A DNA stretch of 64,000 nucleotides from Skeletonema tropicum (taxonomy: Eukaryota > Bacillariophyta > Thalassiosirophyceae > Thalassiosirales > Thalassiosiraceae), in assembly GCA_037178625.1 (NCBI GenBank), contig CM074143.1:248001-312000 (forward strand), read 5' to 3'. The notes under the pieces are model-generated. The model did no database searches and was not told the origin of the DNA. It saw only the letters and a list, made by a program, of their open reading frames with translations. Position numbers and translations under genes: made by a program. This document shows, piece after piece, positions 41,691-51,817 of this stretch. How positions within the stretch are numbered: position 1 is the first letter of the stretch; each line of letters opens with the position of its first letter.

Positions 41691-43983
41691 TCATATTTCG
41701 CCACCATAACCATCACCAGTGGCCAAGGCATCTCTCCTCCCTCCTGCAACTCTCCTTGCATCCTTATCAATCTTGGGACAATCCACAATTGTATGGCCAA
41801 GCCCGCCACAGAAAGAGCAACCTTTTGGTCCGCCATCTGCACCAACGTTGTCAAGCGGGTCATCCATAATCATTAATACTGGGGGAATACGTTGATGAGC
41901 CTCCTTCAAGAGATGCTTCAAATCCAATAGTGTCGTTTCCTCGCAACTCTTGTTGATGAATGTTGTGGCAACACCAGTCTTGCCACAACGTCCCGTACGA
42001 CCAATGCGATGCACATAATTCTCAATTTCACTCGGCATATCAAAATTGATCACATGTTGAATATCTGCAAAGTCAAGACCTTTGGCAGCGACATCGGTAG
42101 CAACTAAAACATCTTTCTTTCCCTCCTTATACAGCGAAATAGCCTCATTACGTTCCTCTTGATCTTTTCCTCCATGGATACTTACAGCCTCAACTCCTTT
42201 TAGTAGTAGATACTCGTGTATATCATCCACGTCCCCTTTTTTCTCGCAGAAAATTACGACTGGTGGTGCAGTTTTTTGCAGGCATTCCAACAGGTACACA
42301 ATCTTTGCTTCTTGTTTGACATACTCAACTTCTTGAATGACATCCAAGTTGGCTGCTCCAGCCCTTCCCACATTGACCACAATTGGCTTGACAAGTGTCT
42401 TTTGGGCAAAATCCTGAAATTTCTTGGGAAATGTTGCCGAGTACAATATCGTTTGTCGCTGATGATGAAAGTGATTCATAATTTCACCAACTTCCTCATC
42501 AAATCCAAGATCCAACATGCGATCGGCCTCATCTAAGCAAATATATCGACAAATGTCAAGATTGATGGAACGTTTCTTGAGAAAATCACGAAGTCGACCT
42601 GGAGTTGCAACGACGCAGTGTACACCCTCATCACGGAATGGTTGTAATTGATCCCTCGCTGATTCTCCCCCGATCAGCAGTTGACTACGAATTACTGGAT
42701 AGGTTTTCCCACTCTCTGGATTGTTGTTGGCATTTCGAATTGTGGTACAGAATTCACAAACAATATCATATGTCTGTCGTGCCAACTCTCTCGATGGGGC
42801 CAATACGATCCCCACAGGTCCTTCACCTGCTACTAATGGCATACGTGCCTCCTCTTCCATTGCTGCCATGACCAACGGTAAGCTAAACGATAAGGTCTTT
42901 CCACTTCCTGTAAATGCAATTCTGTGAATGAATGATGAATGGTGGAAAAAGAGATATAAGGAAAGAATGGAATAAAAATGTCAATACATGCTACGAATAT
43001 TTGAAAGTAATGATTGCAATCGATAAGAACAACACTCACCCAACCATATCCCGTCCCGAAAGTGCCACAGTAAGCCCCTGCATCTGAATAGGCGTAGGTC
43101 GTCGTACATTTTTCGCCGCCAACACATCCAAAATAGGCTTGGGATATCCCATATCCCGAAAGGATCGTATCGGTGGTGGACATTCCTCCCCCTCCACCAA
43201 AATATGCCACTTTTTCCGAATCTTTTCCCAGTCATTCTCTCCCTGTTTTAGAATTTTGTTAGGGCATCTCCACCCTGTGGGCAGAGATGATTTGTACTTG
43301 ACGCCCTCGGCTAATTCCGATGCTGCCTGTAGAGCGTTGGTTTGAACGTGAGAGGCTTCTTTGAGGATACGTTCTTCGTCTTCTCGTCTTTGCAGTGCTG
43401 CCTGTTCGAGATTGGATAGATTTTGATGTTGCTTTTTGAGGAGAGCGGCTTGTTGTAGGAGTGATGTGGCGGCTGCAGCAGTGTCTTCTTCGTTTTCACC
43501 GTCATCTTTTTCTTGTCGATCGTCATCATTATTATTTGATTCTTTGTCCTTCGAAGATTCGTGTTGACGGTGATTACTGCTCTCTTGGTGATCGATTGCA
43601 TCCTTTTCGCCATCATTGACATCATCCAAGCGATCGGCCTCATCTGTATTGTTAATTTTTCCACCGCCGCTGCCAACCGACGCCAGCGCACGTCTCGACA
43701 TGGCCGCCCTCATTCTAGCATTGGCCACGCTATTAGCATTCCCATCATCCTTCTCTGTAGCACCTGAAGCGTCATTGCTACCTACATTCATCAATCGGAG
43801 AGCCTCTTCTCGCTCCTGTCGCAATCGCTTGGCAGCTGTCGGTCGAATTTCAAGTGAGGAGGACACATCATTATCATTACTATTGTTTAGTCCTTCACCG
43901 CCGATGCCGCTCGTTTCTTCTTGCTCACGCTCCAGCTGGCGGCGGCGACGCTTGGCTCTCCATTCTTCTGCTGATGATGACAT
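41691..43983 (-). CDS. DDX41: DEAD-box RNA helicase, DDX41/Abstrakt type, two exons
   Basis: Exon 1 is 43983-43040 and exon 2 is 42921-41691; the 118-bp GT-AG intron splits a Gly codon, giving 724 aa. The long acidic/basic N-terminus is family-typical. The core follows in order: PTPIQMQG (Q motif), FTGSGKT (I), APSRELARQ (Ia), ATPGRLRDF (Ib), DEADRMLD (II), SATFP (III), [10 protein letters not shown] (IV), [11 protein letters not shown] (V) and HRIGRTGR (VI). A CCHC zinc knuckle, [14 protein letters not shown], follows and is the diagnostic C-terminal feature of DDX41. Human DDX41 is 622 aa. The enzyme acts in pre-mRNA splicing and, in animals, DNA sensing. In a diatom a splicing role is the safe assumption. 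Confidence 0.95.
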
Positions 43984-44088
43984 TGCTGTTCCTTGGCTGA
44001 TTGTTTGCTACTCACAACACTACTGCACGAGACAACAAGAGGACAAGAGAAATGGAAGAATCCAAAAATGGGGATGAAAATGGTCTAG

Positions 44089-44204
44089 CGCGCCAAAAAT
44101 GCTTTGCAAGGTTGGAAGTTGGAAGGTGTCTCCAGATAATGCTGACACGGTCTCGAAAGGGGCCGAATGCGGCCAATACTAAACAGGGTGTGATTTTTGG
44201 CGCG
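44089..44204. promoter_or_regulatory. Inverted pair of E2F-like sites upstream of the DDX41 gene
   Basis: CGCGCCAAAAAT at 44089-44100 and its exact inverse at 44193-44204 lie 106-220 bp upstream of the DDX41 start codon. Each contains TTTTTGGCGCG, which fits the E2F/DP consensus TTTSSCGC. No coding is visible here. Function is inferred from motif only; the pair could also be the ends of a small degraded inverted-repeat element. Confidence 0.45.
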
Positions 44205-44416
44205 TTTAAAAATAATCATCGTTTGACACCCTGTGCCGCCAAATAAGAAGGGCGTTGTTAGCGATAAAGTCCCTTTTTCGGGGCACGTAGGCGACATCAG
44301 CACTTTGGGGCCGCAAGCCAAAGATGGCTCAAAATGATGCTACTACTCACTATGAATCACAATCCCAGCTCATCGTTTGACGGCCCCATAGTTGATAGTG
44401 CCTAATGTAGAGTATA

Positions 44417-45657
44417 ATGACATCGTTCAAAACTGCAGCTGCGTTAGCGACACTTCGGAAGGCAGTTGCTTTCATCGTACAACGAAATGACGCTGTGATG
44501 GAGACATGGCATGACATCAATATTCTTAAAGATCTTTGCAACGTGGTTGCTGGATATAATGAGAATTCATCCAATATGAGGGGCGTTGACATTACCATGA
44601 TAAAAGAAAGAAGCCTTTATAACGAAACTGCGGGTGGAAACGTGTATACCATATGAGGACATGTTTGGGGATAAAGAAGGTCATTTCTTAATGGGGGCAT
44701 GCCGATTGAAAAATTTGACATAAATGATGACACTGAATTATGGTTTCTTAGTAAGGATCGCATGGGAAAATTTCTAAAGAAAAGAAAGCAAGAGCACGAG
44801 AAGATCGAAGCCAAAAAGATTAGTAGGGATGCGGCAAAGACAAAAGGGCCGGTAGAGAGTAATCTTCCCACCAATACCAATGCATCACTAGCAATCGTGA
44901 CGACTACTAAAAAATCGTCTCGTGGGGTGACTATGGCATCTGAAGTATCGACTATCCAAAAGCAGTTGATGAGCGTCCGGATTCAGGATGCCAATGATTT
45001 CGGAAGAACCGTGACAACTTGAGAAGAGCAATCGTTGACTTGGTTGACTTTTCAAAGCGTACATTTGGAGATGATAACAAACTTTCCCTACCATCAACAC
45101 TCAAGTGTCTCTCTTTGTTTTTGTATGGCATGATTCACTTACAGTTGGAGAATTGGAAGAATATTGGTGCATTAGACGAACAGAATACCGAAAGCGCACA
45201 TGCGGAAATGAGCAATGTCCAAACCCTATTCGGAGCTTCTCGTGGAGATAACCAAAAGAAGATGACGATTGACAAACTCCTCCTTCGGTGCAATCCACAA
45301 TTGAGCAAAGGCATTTCAGAGTTATTAGCTGCAACGGGGATGAAAGAGGAAACGAAGGAGAAATACAAACTTGCCAGGGAACAACGGAAGGCACGTGAAG
45401 AGGAAGAGAACAGAGAGGAAAGCAAAGAGGGGGTTGACGGCGAAGAGGAGGCGATTGATGATGAGGAGGAGGAGGACTACACTAAAGCACTACATGATGA
45501 CGAGAAAGCAATGAACGAAAACAATCTACTGCGGATACCAGAAGACTTTGGACATGAAGATGATGCGATGGCCGAGGCTCTGCAATCCATGGACACAAAG
45601 CTCCATGTCTGTCCAAAATGCTCCCCTCGGAAAGTTTGGCTGGGTAAGAATCGATGA
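44417..45657 (+). pseudogene. Frame-broken gene of unknown family
   Basis: Coding-like sequence runs through three frames. 44417-44656 starts with an ATG (MTSFKTAAALATLRK...). The frame of 44699-45022 contains WFLSKDRMGKFLKKRKQEHEK. The frame of 45019-45657 contains RRAIVDLVDFSKRTFG and Lys/Glu-rich coiled-coil sequence and ends KLHVCPKCSPRKVWLGKNR. A fourth short stretch in the third frame around 44650-44690 (YEDMFGDKEGHFLMGACRL) fills the first gap. The gaps are too short for introns, so at least three indels are needed. I do not recognise the family. Given the neighbouring remnants it may derive from a multicopy or mobile ORF. Confidence 0.55.
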
Positions 45658-46046
45658 GACTTCACATACAAGAATGCCACAACGAGGGCATACAAGCTGA
45701 ACACGATGCTATCGACGGCAGAATCAAATAGGAATACACATATATAAATAATGAATCATTCTATAGACTTTACTACGCTGTATCGTTTCGCAGAGACAAT
45801 GCTCGAGCAGGGTGTCAATCAAAAAAATTTAAAATTTCTTTGATTCGAGAATTTCTAGTATTGGCCGCGCATCGGAAACCGTGCTGACGGACAATTCATC
45901 ATCCTTTGGTGCACAGAGTGTTCAAACAACACACAAGTGAAGTCAATGTGCTACTAATGAATGTTACCTAGCACTTTCTTGTGCAGTAAGAGTAAGAGTT
46001 CCAGCCCAGCAGCAGCATTCCTTCCTTTCTATCTTGCGTCAACAGG
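45658..46046. other. Left flank of the TR-GAG element
   Basis: About 390 bp without a recognised gene. It ends abruptly at the start of LTR-derived sequence (46047). No target duplication matching the right side was found. Confidence 0.4.
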
Positions 46047-46239
46047 TGAGAGGCTTTTGAAGCAAATCACGCTTGATCTCATAGAGAGGAAAAGAAATAA
46101 AATAAACAACAGTCAATTGACGCATCGGAACGATTTCTGAGGAGAAATCTGGAGCAATCCACTTCCTTGTTGGAGAGATCTGACAGAACCGCTATTACTA
46201 CGCAACCCTCTTACTGCTGCAAGTCTGCGCAAGTTAAGA
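46047..46239 (+). repeat. Left LTR, 5'-truncated
   Basis: 193 bp matching the last 193 bp of the right LTR with one difference (AACAACAG versus AACAAAAG). The expected first ~95 bp are absent. Confidence 0.8.
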
Positions 46240-46633
46240 GATTAACAGTCTCGTGTAGTTTCTATCTTCAATCAAATCTGGTTGAATATTTGAGCTTCCG
46301 GCGTTTCCACCGAAGTAAGTTAGACAAGTATGTTTCACACCTTCTGTGGCTGTTAATTTGTCGCTGCCAACCTGAAATCTCGGGAGTTTGGTCATAGGTC
46401 TTCCCATCAGCAACCTGTAGGGCAGATAGAGCTTCAGCGAGTGGACTTCTAACACAGCCACAATCTGAGGACGGGCGTGGACCCACAACGGAGCAAGTCT
46501 GTTTCAACCTGTGACTTACCAAAGCGAAGGAAACGTCTAACTAAATCTAGATTCATTTCTGTTCGATTGGGAGAACAAAACCTAGTTACAGTAACACTTT
46601 TATCGTCTTCATCACGGTCACACAACTTCAATT

Positions 46634-49519
46634 ATGGGGCGGCGTGGTAGTGCTAATGATGAGTTACTCCGAAGAAGACTCGATCATGTTTCGAAGGAAT
46701 GGTTTGACAATGAACATTTCTTCCTCAGCATTCTTGTAAAAGAGGGTATCAAAACTTGGTATGATTATGTCGACTTCGTCGTTAACCTAGACGAAATCAA
46801 CGCAATGAAGAATCGGAACCGCTCAGGGAGTTCGGATGAGGATGATATCGATGAGTATGACGGCTACATCCCACCGACGTGGAGGAGGCTGATGCTATAT
46901 AGCTTATCGTATGTCAATGAATTGCAAATTGAGAAAGGAGTTTCTAATAATGGATTGGTCGATATCACGGGTGTCACTATCCGCGAATTTGACAACTATA
47001 TCGATGGATGTCCTCCGATCATCAAGGTGTTCACAAACGACCTTGCAAGAGAACACGCAGCGAAAGTTGAACGCCGCGAGCAGGAGCTGCGCAGAGTTCA
47101 GTTGGAAGCCGACGCTGCTCAAGCTAAATTTGACATCGCATGGGATAAGGCCTATGGTCAATCTGGTGCAAGGACAAATTCTAGTCGGAGTTCGCGAGGT
47201 TCTGTAAATACTCCGCGTCCAAATAAGTCCGAAAACTTCTCCTACGGTCCGAGCAGACAGGAGCAGTGCGTTGACACAGATGGAGTTGAGGATAACCCTT
47301 TTGAGGCAGGAGACAATTCTTCAGAGGCAAGGGATAACCTTCCAAGTGAGGCTCATTTCTACACAGGCCTAGGTTTTACTGGTGGCAAGACCCAATCTAC
47401 CAGCCGATCTTTGCCCCAACAATCACAAGACAGTTCTCATGGCGGCCATGTACCTTTCATTGGATCATTGCCTTCTTCCAAACCATCTTCCAAACGCAGT
47501 AAGAAGAAGAAGACGAAAAAGAAGCCTTATGGTGGCGGCGGTGACGGCGGTAGTAGTGGAGGCAGCAGTGATAGCAGCGGCAGAACCAGCAGCATTCCTT
47601 CCCACATCAGCACATCGATTCCGGACAGCAAGAGTGGAAGAAGCCCCTACCGTGGTGCATACAGAAAACACCAGCCAAGGTCGAAGTTGAAGTTTGATCC
47701 AACCTGTTTTCCCCAACATTCAGATCAAACGGCGTGGACAACATATGCACACGGGTTTGCAGCCGTTCTCAAGTCATTCAATATGCAGGAGCTCATCGAT
47801 CCCACCTTCCGCCCAATCGCTCGACACAAGGAGGCATTCAAGCTGGACAACTCGACACTTTACTATATCCTCAATTCAACGGTGAAAAGTCACAAGGGAC
47901 GTGAATTTGTTCTCAGTGAAGCAGATACTTTTGATGGGCAGAAAGTGTGGACGAAGATGGCACAATATTACTCCGGTTCTGGATCTATCGCTGCTGAGCA
48001 TGCGAAGAACGAGGTGTACAACCGCATCAACACCCCGCTTGATGTACACTCCAAACGTGTCCGTCTTGTCCCTACTATTGCAAAATGGGAAACAGATGTC
48101 ACTGAGTTCATGCTTCGTAGTGGCACGCCGCTTCTGTCCAAGGAGAAATTTGAGATGTTCAAACGTTTCATCAGTGGTGTGAAGGAATTGGATAATGTTG
48201 TTTCCTTGAGTACTCTGACCCAGTCTATTGTTCACAGCAGAGGGGGAGGAAGTCGCACATTGAGCCCTGATGAGCTTTTGGCTGCGTATAAGCAGGAAGC
48301 AAGCATGGTCGACGCTCGCAACAAAAGAGATATGGTATCACGTCGTCATCAGATTGTCAATGAGTGCAGAAATGTCAACCATACTCGTGCTGCATACCAA
48401 AAGGCTGGGTATGAAATCAATACCATTGATTTTGGGGGTGTAACGGATGACAAATTGGATGATGACCAGTGGTATGACGTAATGATGTCCAGCTTAGGGG
48501 AGCGAAGAAAGGGATTCTTGCCGGGAGATGCGCACCGCCAGCTCACTCCAGAAGAAAAGAAGTATTGGGAGAAGTTCTCGGAGGAGTCGAAGGAACTTAT
48601 CATGACTGCTCGAGGTGTACCAAATGTCAAGCCTCCGCCTCGTCGTCGTAATGGTGGTGATGCCTTTCGTTCTAACACATCTCGTGTGCCCAATACTCCC
48701 GTAGCCCAAGGTGCCACAGCGAATGTCACTGAGCAATCTCAGGTCAACAACACTGAAGTTGGTTATGATGATTTGGCTTCCATCCCTGCAGACGCTCCCG
48801 AAGTACAGGCCAATTACGCAGAGCTATGGGAAAATGTCTACAATGTGAACATGACCTCCATCCAAGACAGTGATGATTTTCGTCAGAATGGCACAGAATT
48901 TATTGACCTACTAGAGAAGAATCGCGAGGTGAATGAAACTCATTTTGAAGTGAATCAAACTAGCGAACTTGAACCATTCCGTCTACCTCGATTCCTCTCG
49001 CAGCCGAAGAAGAAATCCACTACGCCACGAGTCACTTTCGCTGATGAGTCTGTATCAGAAATGGGGAGCGAGGCTAAGGCTGATAGTGTTTCTCAGTCGG
49101 GGAGTGTGATGAAGGTTGATAGTATCTCTCAGCCGGAGAGTGTGACTACAATTGATATCCAGTTCCATGATATTCAGTCTGATGACGGTACCACAACACA
49201 ATTGCTCGTACCATCGAATTGTCTCACGCAAGTGAATGAATCACGCAAGGGAAATGTATGTAAGCAGGAAGGCAAGCAACTTGATGAAGTCTCACAAGAG
49301 CTTAGTCCAACCCAGCACAAGTCTGTGCCTTACAACATCTCTTTCACTGGATCTTCCATTCTCGATGCGTGGCAAGAGTCTTACCCGATTGGTACTCAGG
49401 ATGTCTATGATGCCAACACTCATCTTACTGATGGCAGCTCTGAGAAGATTTATGGGGAGGATACTGACACAACTGAGCTCATTCATCACCGACATTTCAG
49501 ATGGCGAAACTTGGAATGA
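46634..49519 (+). CDS. Gag-like protein of the TR-GAG element
   Basis: Single frame of 961 aa between the LTRs. The N-terminal part is charged with a coiled-coil stretch (AREHAAKVERREQELRRVQLEADAAQAK, quoted in two parts: AREHAAKVERREQELRR and VQLEADAAQAK). A Ser/Lys/Gly-rich linker (SKRSKKKKTKKKPYGGGG) follows. A helical Gag core at ~350-560 reads FPQHSDQTAWTTYAHGFAAV, TLYYILNSTVKSHKGREFV, VWTKMAQYYSGSGS and MFKRFISGVKEL. This resembles copia-type Gag of diatom elements (from memory). I see no CCHC zinc knuckle, protease, integrase or RT. The product would form particles only with pol functions supplied by another element. The C-terminal third has repeated SVSQSGSV/SISQPESV motifs and TGGGGAG at the DNA level. 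Confidence 0.75.
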   Translation: MGRRGSANDELLRRRLDHVSKEWFDNEHFFLSILVKEGIKTWYDYVDFVVNLDEINAMKNRNRSGSSDEDDIDEYDGYIPPTWRRLMLYSLSYVNELQIEKGVSNNGLVDITGVTIREFDNYIDGCPPIIKVFTNDLAREHAAKVERREQELRRVQLEADAAQAKFDIAWDKAYGQSGARTNSSRSSRGSVNTPRPNKSENFSYGPSRQEQCVDTDGVEDNPFEAGDNSSEARDNLPSEAHFYTGLGFTGGKTQSTSRSLPQQSQDSSHGGHVPFIGSLPSSKPSSKRSKKKKTKKKPYGGGGDGGSSGGSSDSSGRTSSIPSHISTSIPDSKSGRSPYRGAYRKHQPRSKLKFDPTCFPQHSDQTAWTTYAHGFAAVLKSFNMQELIDPTFRPIARHKEAFKLDNSTLYYILNSTVKSHKGREFVLSEADTFDGQKVWTKMAQYYSGSGSIAAEHAKNEVYNRINTPLDVHSKRVRLVPTIAKWETDVTEFMLRSGTPLLSKEKFEMFKRFISGVKELDNVVSLSTLTQSIVHSRGGGSRTLSPDELLAAYKQEASMVDARNKRDMVSRRHQIVNECRNVNHTRAAYQKAGYEINTIDFGGVTDDKLDDDQWYDVMMSSLGERRKGFLPGDAHRQLTPEEKKYWEKFSEESKELIMTARGVPNVKPPPRRRNGGDAFRSNTSRVPNTPVAQGATANVTEQSQVNNTEVGYDDLASIPADAPEVQANYAELWENVYNVNMTSIQDSDDFRQNGTEFIDLLEKNREVNETHFEVNQTSELEPFRLPRFLSQPKKKSTTPRVTFADESVSEMGSEAKADSVSQSGSVMKVDSISQPESVTTIDIQFHDIQSDDGTTTQLLVPSNCLTQVNESRKGNVCKQEGKQLDEVSQELSPTQHKSVPYNISFTGSSILDAWQESYPIGTQDVYDANTHLTDGSSEKIYGEDTDTTELIHHRHFRWRNLE

Positions 49520-49609
49520 ATGTTATGGGGAGAGGGAATATGGGGAGAAGTTATCTGGACAATACAGTCCGAACAATCTATGGGGAGAAACTGTCGAATC
49601 GTAGGGGAG

Positions 49610-49897
49610 TGACACAGGATGCGATATTTCGCGTATGTACGGATTCTATACAGTTATGTTATGGTAGGGTATCTAAGATACATTGTATGTAAGAGGTTGC
49701 GCTTTGAGAGGCTTTTGAAGCAAATCACGCTTGATCTCATAGAGAGGAAAAGAAATAAAATAAACAAAAGTCAATTGACGCATCGGAACGATTTCTGAGG
49801 AGAAATCTGGAGCAATCCACTTCCTTGTTGGAGAGATCTGACAGAACCGCTATTACTACGCAACCCTCTTACTGCTGCAAGTCTGCGCAAGTTAAGA
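49610..49897 (+). repeat. Right LTR (inferred full length 288 bp)
   Basis: Starts TGACACAGG directly after a GGGGAG tract. 49705-49897 is shared with the left copy. The ending GTTAAGA matches the ...TTGAGA ending of the other LTR family. Confidence 0.7.
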
Positions 49898-49911
49898 AGA
49901 TGACAAGTTCT

Positions 49912-50358
49912 TCACGATAGGAATGAGGTGAACATCGTCGAGACGTATGCATATGTAACTATGTGCAAGAGTGACGGCAGAAAAGAAGACATTGTGGTAA
50001 CAGCACAAGATTTCAACTCATTCAGTCTTGACATCGACCAGAGCGATCGTACTGCGAGCGAGATAGTATATGCTGCAAATAGCTTCCGACTTATATCTCT
50101 ATAACCGACACATATGATGATGTGAGATCCATTAGATGTCCGACGAAAGCTCCCACCATAACCATTAAGGCAACCAAATAGTATTGTACCTCTTGATGCC
50201 TCCACCTTCTTACTTGCGTAACTCGAACGTGAAAGTGGCCGACCGAAAATGTCCCTACGTGCGTAGGAAATAGTATCTTCTGAGGAGTCCCATTTCAAAA
50301 ACAGAACATTTCCAAACATGGCACGGCTGAACGTCACGTCACTATCCGGCGTTCCCAT
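49912..50358 (-). CDS. Hypothetical ORF abutting the TR-GAG element
   Basis: ATG-started frame of 148 codons whose stop lies 15 bp outside the LTR end. The first half is charged (GTPDSDVTFSRAMFGNVLF, RRDIFGRPLSRSSYASKKV) and the second half is hydrophobic (FLPSLLHIVTYAYVSTMFTSF). No family recognised. The closeness of the stop to the LTR suggests the original gene may have been cut by the insertion. Its Ile/Ser/Tyr-rich style recalls the unidentified ORF of the nested element, but I see no alignable motif. Confidence 0.35.
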   Translation of the reverse strand: MGTPDSDVTFSRAMFGNVLFLKWDSSEDTISYARRDIFGRPLSRSSYASKKVEASRGTILFGCLNGYGGSFRRTSNGSHIIICVGYRDISRKLFAAYTISLAVRSLWSMSRLNELKSCAVTTMSSFLPSLLHIVTYAYVSTMFTSFLS

Positions 50359-50415
50359 CTTCCACTACCTATCATCATACTAACAGCGCTTGGTCGCCCA
50401 CATAAGCAGCACATC

Positions 50416-51666
50416 ATGTTAACACCAAGACATTGTTTGCTACTTCTGAGTTTCTATCTAATTTCCGTTGGAAGTTCTTCACCACCACCAGCTCCGTCTC
50501 CACCGCCACCGAAAAAGAAATGCGTTGATTTCAAAAGTTGCGAGAGTTGCAGCCACAGCTCTTGGGAGTGTCACTGGTGCTCTTCCGATAATACATGTCA
50601 CGCGAAAGGATCACTGAAAGGATGTGCTGCTGGTACAAATTGCCAAGCTATCAATCGATGCCAGCGGTTACAACCAGAAATGATTGCACATGGAGGAACA
50701 TTTTCAAGCGAGTCTTTTGAGGGTGTCAATGTGATGGCTGCTACAATCTTGTCGGTGATAATGGGACTGATTCTTTGTTGTTCCACTTGCTGCTTTGTAG
50801 GACTTGCGTGTGTGAAGGGTGTCGTAGATGACATGGTTGGGGAGGATCCTGATGCAGATGTTCTTGACGGTGATGGATTAGAACTTCAAACTCCTCTGCT
50901 AGAAAATGGTACAACGGCTGATGAAGCAATAGACAACATCGACAACAGCAATAATGACGATTTCAACAATAGAAGCGATGCCAGTGATTTATTGGTGACG
51001 ACAGAACAACAATCATCTCTGACACAGCTGCCAATAACATCCTCGGCAGTGAAAAGTCGTCCCAAGAAAAAGAAATCCAGCGTTAGACAAATGTACAACA
51101 TCTGTCGAATATTCTACCTCATCACTATTTTCACCACAATCATTCTATTCATTGTCGGTATGTCCTACGCACCACGACAACCACAATATAACGTGTGTAC
51201 AAATCAATTCGAGTGGAAATCAATCATAGAAGGGATGATCGGTCTCAAAATGAGTGCTTCCTTCGATCTTCTCATTTCTGTCAAAAACCCAAATCGATTT
51301 GATATCGATCTAAACAATGGATCAGGACAGTTTCACCACGATGGAAATTATGTGGGATTATTTGAAATTCCTCAGAGTACGATATCTGGAAAGGCCATCA
51401 GCGATGTAGTTGTCAAGGTAACATTTTCACCAGACAAATGGTCGGCAATTGGTATGACTACTGAGTATTATCGAGGCACCTTGAAGTTTGTTATTGGTGG
51501 TAATGCGAATGTTGAAATTCCTGCCTTGGGAGGCTATCAATTTGATGCCAAGTTTGATGATGTGATTGTGAATGTGAACGATCCTTCGCAGGATGATACA
51601 CACTTGTGTGCTTGTCCAAGCTGGAAGAAAAATCCTGGGCAGCTCGATCTCGATTGGGGCGTATGA
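50416..51666 (+). CDS. Membrane protein with PSI-like Cys domain and LEA2-like domain
   Basis: Single exon, 416 aa. A signal peptide (CLLLLSFYLISVGSSS) and a Pro run are followed by a small Cys-rich module, CVDFKSCESCSHSSWECHWC, then DNTCHAKG and CQAINRC. This fits a PSI (plexin-semaphorin-integrin) fold. A first membrane helix (AATILSVIMGLILCCSTCCFVGL) leads to an acidic Asn-rich loop, then basic residues (RPKKKKSSVR) and a second helix (IFYLITIFTTIILFIVGMSYA). The C-terminal ~190 residues include SFDLLISVKNPNRFDIDLNN and strands ending in DDVIVNV, like the LEA14/LEA2 (water-stress) fold of plant membrane proteins. Likely surface or endomembrane, with both end domains on the same side. Function unknown. 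Confidence 0.75.
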   Translation: MLTPRHCLLLLSFYLISVGSSSPPPAPSPPPPKKKCVDFKSCESCSHSSWECHWCSSDNTCHAKGSLKGCAAGTNCQAINRCQRLQPEMIAHGGTFSSESFEGVNVMAATILSVIMGLILCCSTCCFVGLACVKGVVDDMVGEDPDADVLDGDGLELQTPLLENGTTADEAIDNIDNSNNDDFNNRSDASDLLVTTEQQSSLTQLPITSSAVKSRPKKKKSSVRQMYNICRIFYLITIFTTIILFIVGMSYAPRQPQYNVCTNQFEWKSIIEGMIGLKMSASFDLLISVKNPNRFDIDLNNGSGQFHHDGNYVGLFEIPQSTISGKAISDVVVKVTFSPDKWSAIGMTTEYYRGTLKFVIGGNANVEIPALGGYQFDAKFDDVIVNVNDPSQDDTHLCACPSWKKNPGQLDLDWGV

Positions 51667-51817
51667 TATGCTGTGTATTAGAAATAATGATGTAAATGCA
51701 ACGTAATATATAACACAAAGTGATACTTATATTGTAGGACACTTCTTATGCGGCGCAACAGCCTCTCTATCTATAGCCTCGGCTTGCGCTGGTCAACAAC
51801 ATTCTCTTGCGATTACG
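51667..51817. other. Short convergent spacer
   Basis: About 150 bp between the PSI/LEA2-like gene and the BspA-like gene; presumed 3' UTRs. Confidence 0.3.

Larger units (their letters stand above)
46047..49897 (+). mobile_element. TR-GAG-type non-autonomous LTR retrotransposon
   Basis: A 193-bp direct repeat (46047-46239 and 49705-49897, one difference seen) flanks one long ORF without pol. Just upstream of the right repeat, TAGGGGAG followed by TGACACAGG (49602-49618) looks like a polypurine tract and true LTR start. The full 3' LTR would then be 49610-49897 (288 bp), and the left LTR is missing its first ~95 bp. After the left LTR comes GATTAACAGTCTCG, similar to the post-LTR sequence of the element at 21305-25446. 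No target duplication is visible, as expected for a truncated end. Confidence 0.8.

Noticed and set aside
44417..45657. Spliced multi-exon gene model
   Set aside because: The frame changes would need introns of about 40 bp or less without proper splice sites; indels explain it better.
46047..49897. A 193-bp LTR with 5-bp target duplication
   Set aside because: No matching flanks, and the PPT-TGACA junction lies 95 bp upstream of the right copy, so the repeat is better explained as a truncated LTR.
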